64,000 nucleotides of DNA from Streptococcus azizii (GTDB taxonomy: Bacteria > Bacillota > Bacilli > Lactobacillales > Streptococcaceae). The stretch is from contig NZ_MSPR01000011.1 in NCBI RefSeq assembly GCF_001984715.1, positions 1 to 64,000 on the forward strand, in the 5' to 3' direction. Of this stretch, positions 1 to 9,903 are shown piece after piece; the first letter of the stretch is position 1, and each line of letters starts with the position of its first letter. Position numbers and translations under genes: made by a program. The notes under the pieces are model-generated. The model worked only from the letters and a program-made list of their open reading frames with translations. It was not told the DNA's origin and ran no database searches.

Positions 1-59
1 GTAGGTAACCAATCCACGAATATCAGAGTGGCCAATGCCCGAAGCTAAGAACTAGGCTC

Positions 60-438
60 TTTCTAGATACTTTTCATTTTTTATCAGTTCGATTGTTTTT
101 ACTTGACAAAGGGCTTTACATATCAGTCATTTAGTCTATCTTCTATTCCTTCGACGAGTGAAAAGCTCCAGTGGAGGTTTTCAGCCTACCACCTTTCATC
201 AAAAAAGTGGTCGTTAGAAACTCCGTTTCCCTATTTCCAACCTTGTCCACTTCGCTCTCAAATTTCTAGGCTCAGGCTGAAACAGTTCACCGAACTGTTT
301 CACTCTCCCAGATGATTGGAACTCGCTTTGCCGTACTCTACGATTGTTACTGACTATCGTCAGTATGATTTCCAACCTTCAACAGTCATTGGACTGTTGA
401 AGCAACCTGCAGCTCGTTGCCTAGTACTAAAAGACTAT
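60..438 (+). repeat. MITE-like interspersed repeat, copy 1
   Basis: This stretch matches copies near 19966-20336, 28856-29132 and 50718-50984 (the last inverted). The shared core runs from the GACGAGTGAAAAGCTCC block through the AACAGTTCACCGAACTGTT hairpin to the right end CTAGTACTAAAAGACTATA. The left end is diverged here. The open frame at 103-315 lies wholly inside the repeat and is not a gene. Confidence 0.7.
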
Positions 439-520
439 ATTGGGGTGGGATACATACTCATGTAGCATCAACGATAGCTATCTGTTCTTTGAATGGGAAT
501 ATGAACGTGTTTTGAAAAGA

Positions 521-549
521 TGGACGATAGATTTTTTCTGGCTTATACT
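521..549 (+). promoter_or_regulatory. probable azlCD promoter
   Basis: TGGACG (521-526), a 17-nt spacer and TATACT (544-549) lie just upstream of azlC. Their position inside the longest possible azlC frame argues for the downstream ATG as the true start. Confidence 0.5.
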
Positions 550-582
550 AGAGAGCGACTAAGAACTAGAAGAGGAGAATGT

Positions 583-1278
583 ATGAGAAAAACGATGGTC
601 AGAGAAGGGATGCTCGATGCTGTCCCAACGGTCTTAGGCTATGCAAGTATTGGCTTGGCTTGTGGGATTGTGTCGGTCAATTCAGGCATTTCAGCGCTGG
701 AAATGGGACTGATGAGCTTACTGGTCTATGCTGGAAGTGCCCAGTTTGTCATGTGTGCGCTGATCTCAGCGGGGGCACCCCTGCTATCGATTGGGGTAAC
801 GGTATTTTTTGTTAATCTGCGACACCTTCTATTAAGCCTGCATACGGCAGCCCTATTTCAGGGAAATAGTTTAAGGTCGAACCTTTTTATAGGCTCTTTT
901 TTGACAGATGAATCCTACGGTGTCCTGTTGCGCAAGCACATGGAAGCCCCGCAGGTGTCACCTTGTTGGATGTATGGTAATAATATGGTCAGCTATATCT
1001 CTTGGGTGGTATTCACTATCTTGGGTAATCTTATTGGGGGTCTTTTTCCAAATCCTGAACAGCTGGGGCTTGATTTTGCTTTAATCGCTATGTTTGTAGG
1101 AATCTTTGTCGGTCAGTTAGAAGCCATGTCTAGGCACATTTCTCTGAAGAAGATTGTTTTGATATTGTTGGGAGTCTTTGGGGCGTATATGGGGCTAGTC
1201 ATGCTAGTCCCAGCCTATATCGGAGTTCTGATTGCGACCTTGATTGGTTGTCTTGTGGGGGTGATGATAGATGAATAA
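583..1278 (+). CDS. azlC: AzlC family branched-chain amino acid exporter, large subunit
   Basis: Polytopic membrane protein of 231 residues. With AzlD it forms a two-component exporter of the AzlC/YgaZ family, typically for branched-chain amino acids or analogues such as azaleucine. The family is recognised from its size, its row of hydrophobic helices and the small partner that follows. The frame is open from 520, but ATG 583 is chosen because AGAGGAG lies at 571-577 and a promoter overlaps the longer frame. The gene overlaps azlD by 8 nt, so the pair is probably translationally coupled. The exact substrate cannot be read from sequence. Confidence 0.88.
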   Translation: MRKTMVREGMLDAVPTVLGYASIGLACGIVSVNSGISALEMGLMSLLVYAGSAQFVMCALISAGAPLLSIGVTVFFVNLRHLLLSLHTAALFQGNSLRSNLFIGSFLTDESYGVLLRKHMEAPQVSPCWMYGNNMVSYISWVVFTILGNLIGGLFPNPEQLGLDFALIAMFVGIFVGQLEAMSRHISLKKIVLILLGVFGAYMGLVMLVPAYIGVLIATLIGCLVGVMIDE

Positions 1279-1594
1279 TCGCTATATTTTATTGGCCATC
1301 CTAGTTGCCTTGGTGGTCACCTGGGTGCCGAGAGTCTTACCCTTTGCTTTAACCAAGGGCAAATCCCTACCACCACTTGCCTTGAAATTTTTGCGCTTTT
1401 TGCCACTTTCCATCATTTTTGCCTTGACCTTATCCAGTATTGTTGATGAGAGAGTGGGGAGTATTCCGGGGATACTACCGGTGGAGACTCTGGCTTTGGT
1501 TCCGACATTTGCTGTCGTCCTAAAGACGAAGAATATCTTTCTAGCCGTTATCGTCGGTGTCATCGTTACAGCGATTCTACGCCTTCTTTTCTGA
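1271..1594 (+). CDS. azlD: AzlD family branched-chain amino acid exporter, small subunit
   Basis: A 107-residue protein with about four hydrophobic segments, the usual size of AzlD/YgaH. It starts inside the end of azlC in another frame and is the second gene of the operon. Typical family features are an early Pro-Arg-Val-Leu-Pro stretch (residues 20-24) and a very hydrophobic C-terminus ending in ILRLLF. It acts in the cytoplasmic membrane as partner of AzlC. Confidence 0.87.
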   Translation: MNNRYILLAILVALVVTWVPRVLPFALTKGKSLPPLALKFLRFLPLSIIFALTLSSIVDERVGSIPGILPVETLALVPTFAVVLKTKNIFLAVIVGVIVTAILRLLF

Positions 1595-1599
1595 TTTAT

Positions 1600-2490
1600 A
1601 TTCTTTCAAAATCAAAAGGCTACTTGGTCAAGTTTCCTATTTTTCCATAGCCGTTGTGAACGATGTTCACTTATGGATATAGAAGAAACTATCCAGTGGA
1701 TAGTTTCTTCTATATTAAGGTACATTTTGAGCTTTTCACGGGTTTTGTATCTTGTAATTGAGTTCGGACTAAGGTCTGTGTGAAAAAGATAATTCTTTCT
1801 AGAGTCTCTAAACTCTGCGTCAGAATTCCTATTTTCACTTAGACCTTTTAACGTCCTCACATCTTGTGTAATTGAGTTCAGCCTAAAACCTCGGAAAAAG
1901 ATAGGCAGCTGTTTCGGCTTCAGCCGATTACAGATGAGAATCCCTTTAGTGGATAGGCAGCTGTTTCAGCTTTAGCTGATTACAGCTGAGATTGAAACAG
2001 TTCGGTGAACTGTTTCAACTGGTCACCTAGAAACACGAAAGTGACCACAGAAGTTTGAGCCAAGAAGCAGGAAAGCTAGGAAATAAGCTGAAAACCTCCA
2101 CCGGAGGTTTTCACTCGTCAGATTTCCTATTTTCGCTTAGACCTTTTAACGTCCTCATATCTTAACTGAACACGGGCTAAAAGCTCGGAAAAAAGATAGA
2201 CAGCTGTTTCAGCTTTAGCTGATTACAGCTGAGAATCCCTTTGGGATAAATCTCATTGGTTGCAAGACAACCTGCTTCGATTTCCTATTTTTCAGTCGCT
2301 TTTTACACGCCCTTTGTATCTTGTAATTGAACACGCCCTAAACTCTGTGCGAAAAAGACAAATCTTCCTAGCTTCAAAGGTATAGTATACCTTTGAAGGC
2401 GGGAAATAGGAGTTTGCTTCAGCAAACTCTCTCAACTTCTTCGTCAGATTTCCTATTTTCGCTTTGAGTTCTTAACGGGCTTTGTATCTT
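1600..2490. repeat. BOX-like composite repeat, about 890 bp
   Basis: No gene is seen here. The block begins with a boxA-like end (TTCTTTCAAAATCAAAAGG) and continues as hairpin modules inside a constant frame. Hairpins include the GAAACTATC/GATAGTTTC pair (about 1687-1708), TCTAGAGTC near 1799, the CAGCTGTTTCAGC type near 1908, 1958 and 2200, an AACAGTTCGGTGAACTGTT hairpin near 1997, the GGTATAGTATACC type near 2380, and GTTTGCTTCAGCAAAC near 2412. Several junctions read TTGTATCTT or CTCATATCTTAACTGAAC. The block runs to the 3' end of the ABC permease gene. Confidence 0.75.
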
Positions 2491-2493
2491 CGT

Positions 2494-4116
2494 TTACTTC
2501 AAACGGAAGGTTTTCGGGGCTTTTTTGAGTAGGATGAGATAGCCGATTCCGACATAGAGACAGATAGCGAACGACAGACCGAAGATATACAGAGGGTTTG
2601 CTACCCTGAGTTGGGTATTGAGATAGGCTAACCAATAGAGGGAGCCGCTGAGAATGCGATAGAGAGGACTGATGACTTCCATGTCCTGAGTGAAGGGCTG
2701 GAGGATATAATAGATAAAGAGGTCGTGAAAGGAGAAGAGAAAGGTGCTGCTAAGGATAAGGTAGGCTGTCAGTAAGATAAGTTGCCAAGAATACTGAAAG
2801 TGTCCCATGGCTAGAATGATGAAAAAGAGAGCAAGGGCGAAAATGCTATTTAATTTTAGTGTTTGAAAAAAGCGATAATTGAAGCCCGCTAGAATTGTTT
2901 TAGGTTCTCGATAAAATGGATAGTGGAGCATGGCAATATCACAGTTGACAAAGACCATCTGGGTGATTTGCTTGCCGAGGGAACCAGCATACATCACCAT
3001 GAGTGTCATGGGGAGAAGCCGGATCAAGCCCTTTTCAGGGAGTTTGAACGGTTCGTGCAAAAATAATGCAATAGTTGTAAAAAGGATAGGAACCAGTAGC
3101 AAAAAGGCTAGGCGTTTTTTCAATCTCTTTATGAGGATATGCTGGTAACGCTGGAAAAGAAGGGCATTGAGGTAGGCCATACCCGTCAGGTGGGACAGGT
3201 CTTTTTGTTTCCTTAGACGCAATGTTTCCTGCATGAGGAGTCCCTGCCGGGTATATTCATTGCCCTGAGTCATCTGAAGGATCTTCTTGTCTAAGGCAAG
3301 CGATTCTTCCATACGGAAGGTGAGAAATTCCGTCACTTTGTCAAATGCTAGGACCGAGCGGAGGCTGATAAAAAGAATTGGGATTTGGATAAGTAGGAGT
3401 ACAAGTAGAAAGTAGGTATTGAGAGTATTGCGCTGGAGAAAGGCGAGGAAGGCAAGGGTGAGACCAAGTAGGAGAAGAACCCAATTTTGCCAAGACCAGC
3501 GTCTCACCCAGATATGGTGTTTGCAGAACCAGAAATGACAAGCATATCCTGCTAGTTGTGCGGTTGGAATAATCAAAAGACCGACGGGTAAAATGAGCCA
3601 CTGATGTGCCAGCATACTCAAGACAATCCAGGCAGGAATATAGGCTAGGCTGTGCAAGACAGGCTCTACCAGTAATTGACTCTGTAAGAACCGTCTTTGC
3701 GAGAGCATAAAATCCCTCAAAAATTCTCGATTTGCCTTTGAAATAACAGATTCAAATCCTTGCGACAAGCGATACATGAGCCCTGTTATACTGAACCATA
3801 TAGCAAAACCTAGGAGGAAGCTCTCCTGCTGAAGAGGGAGGAGGGCTGGGCTAGTCGTCAGGGTAATAGTGAGAATGGTATTTGCTATCCCCACATAGAT
3901 TGTCAGCCATATGAATTTAGCCAAAAAACGCGTGAGGATGGAAAGGATGGTGAACAGATAAAAGAGTCCTTTTTTGAACCTGTAGGAGCTATAGATTGTT
4001 TCAGGGATTAACGAACCTAGCAGTGGGATTTTTCGGAGGTAGTAGAAGAGGCCGTTAATCTGCTTGCTGAGCTGAAAGGCTGCTTGATACCAGGTATAAC
4101 AGAGTATATCTTTCAT
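2494..4116 (-). CDS. ABC transporter permease (540 aa)
   Basis: Large polytopic membrane protein with roughly ten to twelve hydrophobic segments, starting with a hydrophilic ~50-residue N-terminus. It overlaps the ATPase gene by 4 nt (ATGA), so the two are translationally coupled and form one transporter. No substrate-binding protein is nearby, which suggests an exporter or an Ecs-like system rather than an importer. Assignment to EcsB was considered but the protein is longer than usual for that family. The substrate is unknown. The 3' end abuts a BOX-like repeat. Confidence 0.7.
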   Translation of the reverse strand: MKDILCYTWYQAAFQLSKQINGLFYYLRKIPLLGSLIPETIYSSYRFKKGLFYLFTILSILTRFLAKFIWLTIYVGIANTILTITLTTSPALLPLQQESFLLGFAIWFSITGLMYRLSQGFESVISKANREFLRDFMLSQRRFLQSQLLVEPVLHSLAYIPAWIVLSMLAHQWLILPVGLLIIPTAQLAGYACHFWFCKHHIWVRRWSWQNWVLLLLGLTLAFLAFLQRNTLNTYFLLVLLLIQIPILFISLRSVLAFDKVTEFLTFRMEESLALDKKILQMTQGNEYTRQGLLMQETLRLRKQKDLSHLTGMAYLNALLFQRYQHILIKRLKKRLAFLLLVPILFTTIALFLHEPFKLPEKGLIRLLPMTLMVMYAGSLGKQITQMVFVNCDIAMLHYPFYREPKTILAGFNYRFFQTLKLNSIFALALFFIILAMGHFQYSWQLILLTAYLILSSTFLFSFHDLFIYYILQPFTQDMEVISPLYRILSGSLYWLAYLNTQLRVANPLYIFGLSFAICLYVGIGYLILLKKAPKTFRLK

Positions 4117-4823
4117 AGCGCCCCCTCGTTATCGGTCAGTAAGGCAACGATTTCTTGTTCAAAGTGAGCGTCGTGCAGGCGTTCGGTTGGTACAGCTTTC
4201 AGACTCTGATGATGCAATAGTACAATCTCATCGCAGAGGTCTTGAGCTAGCTGGAGGATATGGGTAGAAAAGATAATGATAGAATCTTTTTTAGCCTCGC
4301 GGATGAGGTGTTTGAACTCATGAGCAGCGACAGGGTCAAATGAGGTCAGTGGCTCGTCTAACAACAGAACAGTGGGGCGCACCATCAGGGAAAGTAGTAG
4401 TTGTACCTTGTTTTTCATGCCGTGGGAGAAATCCTTGAGCAGGCGATGTTGGTCTGCTGCCTGGATACCAATGAGCTCTAGCCAGCCTTTGGGGCTGTGC
4501 TGGTGGCGGAGCCTATCCCTGTGAATATCCATGTAAAAGCGGATAAATTCAAAGGCTGTCATAAAGCCAGGTAGTTGTGGAGAAGTTTGAGTAAAACCAA
4601 TTTCAACGGAATCGTAGTCTCGCAACTGCCCCTCTTCTTCTAATTGAATACTGCCCTGTTCTAGTACAAGATTATGAGCGATACAGTTAAAGAGGGTGGT
4701 TTTTCCGGCTCCATTTCTACCCAGTAGTCCATAAATTTTCCCCTGTTCAAAGACAAAGGAGGTGTCTTGGAGGATAACCGTTTGATCAAAACGTTTGGAA
4801 ATAGAGTTGAGGGTTAATTTCAT
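4113..4823 (-). CDS. ABC transporter ATP-binding protein
   Basis: A 236-residue ABC ATPase. Walker A is GRNGAGKT at residues 35-42. The signature is degenerate (FSHGMKNK instead of LSGGQ), followed by Walker B VLLLDEP and the switch histidine in STHIL. The start is supported by AAAAGGAG seven to eight bases upstream. It is first in the two-gene minus-strand operon and powers the 540-residue permease. Lack of a solute receptor suggests export or a regulatory role. The substrate is unknown. Confidence 0.88.
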   Translation of the reverse strand: MKLTLNSISKRFDQTVILQDTSFVFEQGKIYGLLGRNGAGKTTLFNCIAHNLVLEQGSIQLEEEGQLRDYDSVEIGFTQTSPQLPGFMTAFEFIRFYMDIHRDRLRHQHSPKGWLELIGIQAADQHRLLKDFSHGMKNKVQLLLSLMVRPTVLLLDEPLTSFDPVAAHEFKHLIREAKKDSIIIFSTHILQLAQDLCDEIVLLHHQSLKAVPTERLHDAHFEQEIVALLTDNEGAL

Positions 4824-4861
4824 AATAAATGCTCCTTTTCTAGGGGAAGAGAGGGGGTGCT

Positions 4862-4990
4862 ATTATATTCAACGAAAATCAATATCAGACTAGCTTTCCT
4901 GATGGAGAATGGGATAGAGCTTGCGAGAGCAAGTGGCCACCGTGAAGTAGAGCAAGAGGAGGCTTGAGCTGGTTTGAAGAGTAGTATCTG
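4862..4990. repeat. short BOX-like element
   Basis: It starts with a boxC-like end (CAACGAAAATCAATATCAG followed by ACTAGCTT), contains the inverted pair GCTTGCGAGAGCAAG, and ends with GGTTTGAAGAGTAGTAT, which resembles the boxA end of pneumococcal BOX. It lies in the spacer between the ABC operon and the flavoprotein gene. Confidence 0.6.
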
Positions 4991-5058
4991 ACAACTGTAT
5001 CTTTGTCCTATATCTATCATACACTAACACACAAAAAAATTCAAGGAAATCTTGAATT

Positions 5059-6243
<1,185 letters not shown>

Positions 6244-6335
6244 CTATTCTTTCCCCAATCGTGATTCATCGTTCGTTTTTACTGTTCATTGTACCATAAA
6301 AAGGGCTGGAAACCCACCTGATATGGTAGGAAAAT

Positions 6336-6364
6336 TTGACAGGACTAGGTGGTTGTGGTAATAT
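6336..6364 (+). promoter_or_regulatory. promoter of the DUF536-type gene
   Basis: Consensus TTGACA (6336-6341), a 17-nt spacer and TAATAT (6359-6364). A TTG start at 6336 is ruled out because it would lie in the -35 box. Confidence 0.7.
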
Positions 6365-6407
6365 TTTAATGATACAAACAAGAAAAAATCAAGTCATTGA
6401 GGATATT

Positions 6408-6899
6408 ATGAGAATTGAAAAGACAGTCAGCGAATTAGCAGAGATTTTAGGGGTCAGCCGTCAGGCGATGAACAACCGCGTCAAATCTCTTCCAGAGGAG
6501 TTCGTTGAAAAAAATGAGAAGGGTGTGACAGTTGTCAATCGGGCAGGTCTTGTCAAGTTAGAAGAAATCTACAAAACCACCATTTTTGAGGACGAACCGA
6601 TTAGCGAAGAGGTTAAGCAACGTGAGCTGATGGAAATCCTAGTGGATGAAAAAAACGATGAGATCAGCCGCTTGTATAAACAACTGGAAGTCAAAGACCA
6701 ACAGCTTGCTGAAAAGGATGAACAACTGCGAGTGAAGGATATTCAGATTTCTGAAAAAGACAAGCAGTTGGATCAGCAACAACAACTAACCTTGAAAGCC
6801 ATGGAAGACAAGGATGTGTTGAAGTTGGAATTGGAAGAAGCAAAGGCGCATGCGCAGGAGACAGCAAAAGGTTTTTGGGCACGGTTATTGGGACGATAA
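6408..6899 (+). CDS. DUF536-type HTH/coiled-coil protein
   Basis: 163 residues from ATG 6408, which has GAGG five bases upstream and lies downstream of a clear promoter. Residues 1-60 form a MerR-like helix-turn-helix (VSELAEILGVSRQAMNNRVK). Residues 65-150 are a long coiled coil with repeated KDxQLxEKDxQL heptads, and the C-terminus ends FWARLLGR, typical of this streptococcal/lactococcal DUF536 group. The family resembles plasmid replication-associated proteins, but in streptococci it is chromosomal and its role is unclear. It is monocistronic with its own terminator. Confidence 0.8.
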   Translation: MRIEKTVSELAEILGVSRQAMNNRVKSLPEEFVEKNEKGVTVVNRAGLVKLEEIYKTTIFEDEPISEEVKQRELMEILVDEKNDEISRLYKQLEVKDQQLAEKDEQLRVKDIQISEKDKQLDQQQQLTLKAMEDKDVLKLELEEAKAHAQETAKGFWARLLGR

Positions 6900-6901
6900 G
6901 G

Positions 6902-6933
6902 AGTTTGGGACGAGAACTGTCTCAGACTTTTTT
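6902..6933 (+). terminator. rho-independent terminator
   Basis: AGTTTGGGAC (6902-6911) pairs with GTCTCAGACT (6919-6928), allowing G-U pairs, and is followed by six T. It lies directly after the DUF536-type gene. Confidence 0.75.
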
Positions 6934-7046
6934 CTTTTGCAAGAAGAACAGCCCAATGATGAGGGTGAGGGAGGAGCTTGAAATTGGGCTCAAAGAAGCT
7001 AGAATTTTAAAATGAAACGGGTTACAATAAAAGCAAGGAGGTTGAT

Positions 7047-9089
7047 ATGATTGATAACCGGACCATTGCAATCTTGATGGAATTGTTTGCCAATCAACAG
7101 ATGAGTCTATATGAACTGAGTATTCAGACCGGGATTGAAAAGGAACAGTTATTGACGAGTTTACAGCAAGTCAATCAGGTGCTGGAAGCGCATGATTTTG
7201 CAGTGATTGAAGAGAAGGATGGAAACTATCGGATACCAGAGGCTCTACTGGAGGAAAGTTATCAGATTTTTGACTTGTTTCGGAACAAGCAGATTTACTT
7301 GTCACAAGAAGAGCGGCTGGTCCTTATCTATCTCTATACCTTTATTCGGAAAGATTTTATTTCCAATGTGCATTATCAAGACCTCTTGAGTGTCAGTCGC
7401 AATACGACGTTGTCGGACATCAAACAGGTAAAAGAGCTTTGCTTAAATTTTGGAGTCTCCTTTGATTATACACGATCGCGTGGCTATCATCTAAACGGTC
7501 GAGAAAAAGACAAGCACCGCCTAGCTCTTTATGCCATTAGTGATTGCTTGCAGAGTTCTATTGGACTTTGGGCGCTTGATTATGTACTGCAGTCTTGGCA
7601 GGAAAACAATGTTATTGATCTTTTGAAAAAAACGAGTCAGCAGGCCTGTCAATACTATCAAGTGTCAGCTTTGGAAGACCGTCTGGATGAGTATCTTTAC
7701 TTCTTGCAATTTCTAGCGATTCGTAGGGAGCGAGTTCAGATTGAGATAAACTGGGAGACGGCAACAACCTTTGCCTTTATCCAAGAATTTGTCGAGCAGC
7801 TCTGGGGTATTTTAGAACTACAAAAAGGGTTGACCCAATCCTTGTCAGCTCCCTTCAAGGCTTACTTAGCCCAACTTTTACAAGGGTGCTTAGAAGGGAG
7901 TCTCGAGCAAAAAGATAGTCTTTTTTATCAGCTGACAGTAGAAATTGTCGAGGAGATGGAGCGCTTATCGCTGATTGAATTTGATAATCGTCCGGAAATG
8001 ATCGAGGGCTTACAACGCCACCTGATACCAGCTTACTATCGTTTGACTTCGCAGTTGGTCAGTGTCAATTCTTATACGGGTGTGATTAAAGAGGAGCATA
8101 GGGACTTGTTCCAGTTGGTACAAAAAGCCTTGGCTCCTTTGGAAGCCCATCTTGGATTTGTCATTCCAGATAGTGAAGTATCCTATTTTGTGATTCATTT
8201 TGGTGGCTATATTGAGGCTCAAAAAGAGCGTCCCTTTCGCTACCGTGCCTTGGTCGTCTGTCCAAATGGTGTCAGCTCTTCCTTGATTGTGAAAGAAAGC
8301 CTCCGCCAACTGTTTCCAAATATTTCCTTTGCGGATACGCATTCACTGAAAGAATTTGAAGAAAGCCAGGACGAAGCCTACGATATGGTATTTGCGACGA
8401 TTAAGTTGGATACTAGCTTGCCCTTCTTTTTGGTCCCTCAGTTGATGACCGCTAGTCAAAAGAAAGATTTGTTCCAGTTGGTCAGTGAGCATTTTCCCAA
8501 TGCAGGTTATTTCCCGATTGAAATTGAACAGTTGTTGTCGGTGATTAGTAAGTATGCGACGATTCATCGAGAACAGTCCTTAAAATATGAGTTGGTTCAA
8601 TTCATGAATCAAAAATCTTATGAACGAAGGAGACGAAGTCCTATGTTAGGCGAACTTATTACGAAAGAGACCTTCCAACGCTCTAGTGAGAGTCTGGATT
8701 GGAAAGAAGCGATTGCCCTAGCAGCGCAACCGCTGGTAGCAAATGGTTCGATAGAAGAGAGTTATATTGCTGCTATGATTGACAAGGTGACAGCCTTTGG
8801 TCCTTTTATTGATTTGGGTAAAGGTGTTGCCATTCCTCATGCGCGTCCGGAAGACGGGGTAAATCACATTGGGATGTCGATGTTAGCCTTGGAGAAGCCA
8901 GTCTATTTACTAGACGACAAAGCGCATGAAATTCGTCTGTTTATCTGCATTGCTGCCATTGATAACCAGACTCACTTAAAGGCACTTTCTGGTCTAACAG
9001 CCATTTTACGAAAGGAAGAAAATATTCAACAACTCATCGAAGCAAATGGCTTTGATGATATAGCAGACTTAATAAAGGAGGTTAACTAA
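7047..9089 (+). CDS. PRD-domain transcription regulator with EIIB-like and EIIA domains
   Basis: 680 residues. Order: N-terminal HTH (about 1-60), a second wHTH region, two PRD domains (about 170-390), a galactitol-type EIIB-like domain with Cys405 in VVCPNGVSSS, and a C-terminal mannitol/fructose-type EIIA domain with the phosphorylatable His598 in AIPHARPE. This BglG/MtlR-type regulator senses PTS phosphorylation. It heads the operon whose EIIB starts 2 nt after its stop. The operon has no separate EIIA gene, so this C-terminal domain may also serve as the transport EIIA. The start has AAGGAGG upstream. A TACAAT box at 7023-7028 may be its -10, overlapped by a cre-like TGAAACGGGTTACA. Confidence 0.85.
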   Translation: MIDNRTIAILMELFANQQMSLYELSIQTGIEKEQLLTSLQQVNQVLEAHDFAVIEEKDGNYRIPEALLEESYQIFDLFRNKQIYLSQEERLVLIYLYTFIRKDFISNVHYQDLLSVSRNTTLSDIKQVKELCLNFGVSFDYTRSRGYHLNGREKDKHRLALYAISDCLQSSIGLWALDYVLQSWQENNVIDLLKKTSQQACQYYQVSALEDRLDEYLYFLQFLAIRRERVQIEINWETATTFAFIQEFVEQLWGILELQKGLTQSLSAPFKAYLAQLLQGCLEGSLEQKDSLFYQLTVEIVEEMERLSLIEFDNRPEMIEGLQRHLIPAYYRLTSQLVSVNSYTGVIKEEHRDLFQLVQKALAPLEAHLGFVIPDSEVSYFVIHFGGYIEAQKERPFRYRALVVCPNGVSSSLIVKESLRQLFPNISFADTHSLKEFEESQDEAYDMVFATIKLDTSLPFFLVPQLMTASQKKDLFQLVSEHFPNAGYFPIEIEQLLSVISKYATIHREQSLKYELVQFMNQKSYERRRRSPMLGELITKETFQRSSESLDWKEAIALAAQPLVANGSIEESYIAAMIDKVTAFGPFIDLGKGVAIPHARPEDGVNHIGMSMLALEKPVYLLDDKAHEIRLFICIAAIDNQTHLKALSGLTAILRKEENIQQLIEANGFDDIADLIKEVN

Positions 9090-9090
9090 T

Positions 9091-9375
9091 ATGTTACGAA
9101 TTGGTACTGCATGTGGTTCAGGGTTGGGGTCAAGTTTCATGGTACAGATGAACATTGAATCAGTCTTGAGGGATTTAGGCGTTTCAGATGTGAACGTCGA
9201 GCATTATGACTTGGGCGGTGCACAACCAAGTGAGGCAGATGTATGGATTGTTGGTCGGGATCTGGCAGATTCTGCCACTCATCTGGGAGATGTTCGTGTC
9301 TTAAATAGCATCATTGATATGGAGGAACTAAAAGAACTCGTCACAGCAATTTGTCAGGAGAAAGGACTGGTCTAA
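9091..9375 (+). CDS. PTS EIIB component, ascorbate/galactitol type
   Basis: 94 residues, the size of free-standing SgaB/UlaB-type EIIB. The phosphocysteine is Cys8 in GTACGSGLGSS, the PTS_IIB loop. It accepts phosphate from EIIA and passes it to the sugar bound by EIIC. An AAAGGAGG site lies before ATG 9091, and the gene follows the regulator by 1 nt. The EIIC gene lies 528 nt downstream beyond a tandem repeat, so the two are probably in one transcript. Confidence 0.87.
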   Translation: MLRIGTACGSGLGSSFMVQMNIESVLRDLGVSDVNVEHYDLGGAQPSEADVWIVGRDLADSATHLGDVRVLNSIIDMEELKELVTAICQEKGLV

Positions 9376-9473
9376 GGTCTACGTTACTCACTGTGTGAGT
9401 TGGGGGTTCAGAAAAGGGATAGACGGCTAATTTGGTTTAGGTTTGATTGCCTATTTTGTCTAGGAGTTGCTTC

Positions 9474-9866
9474 AACAGTCTAGGAATAGACTGTTGAAGG
9501 TTGGAAATAGAGGAGTGCCACTCGTGTCAACCAGTCTAGGAATAGACTGTTGAAGGTTGGAAATAGAGGAGTGCCACTCGTGTCAACCAGTCTAGGAATA
9601 GACTGTTGAAGGTTGGAAATAGAGGAGTGCCACTCGTGTCAACCAGTCTGGGACTAGACTGTTGAAGGTTGGAAATAGAGGAGTGCCACTCGTGTCAACC
9701 AATCTGGGAATAGACTGTTGAAGGTTGGAAATAGAGGAGTGCCACTCGTGTCAACCAGTCTGGGACTAGACTGTTGAAGGTTGGAAATAGAGGAGTGCCA
9801 CTCGTGTCAACCAGTCTGGGACTAGACTGTTGAAGGTTGGAAATAGAACGAGCCTTGCTCGTAACA
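9474..9866. repeat. seven-copy 56-bp tandem repeat inside the PTS operon
   Basis: The TAGGAATAGACTG or TGGGACTAGACTG core recurs at 9481, 9537, 9593, 9649, 9705, 9761 and 9817, exactly 56 bp apart. Each unit carries two hairpins: CAGTCTA/TAGACTG and GAGTGCCACTC. Units differ by only a few bases (AGGAA, GGGAC, GGGAA). The last unit changes its tail to ACGAG-CCTTG-CTCGT, keeping the stem. A four-copy 57-bp relative is at 57434-57661. There are no unique spacers, so it is not CRISPR. Confidence 0.92.
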
Positions 9867-9903
9867 AACGCCCTTTGTATCTTAGAATAGGAGGAAGAGG
9901 ATT

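Noticed and set aside
103-315. 70-codon open frame
   Set aside because: It lies inside MITE-like copy 1. The same frame recurs at 28935-29123 in copy 3.
2494-4823. Assignment as EcsAB
   Set aside because: The permease is much longer than usual EcsB and the ATPase lacks the typical EcsA start; only a general ABC call is safe.
9474-9866. CRISPR array
   Set aside because: The whole 56-bp unit is repeated with only scattered changes. There are no unique spacers and no cas genes.
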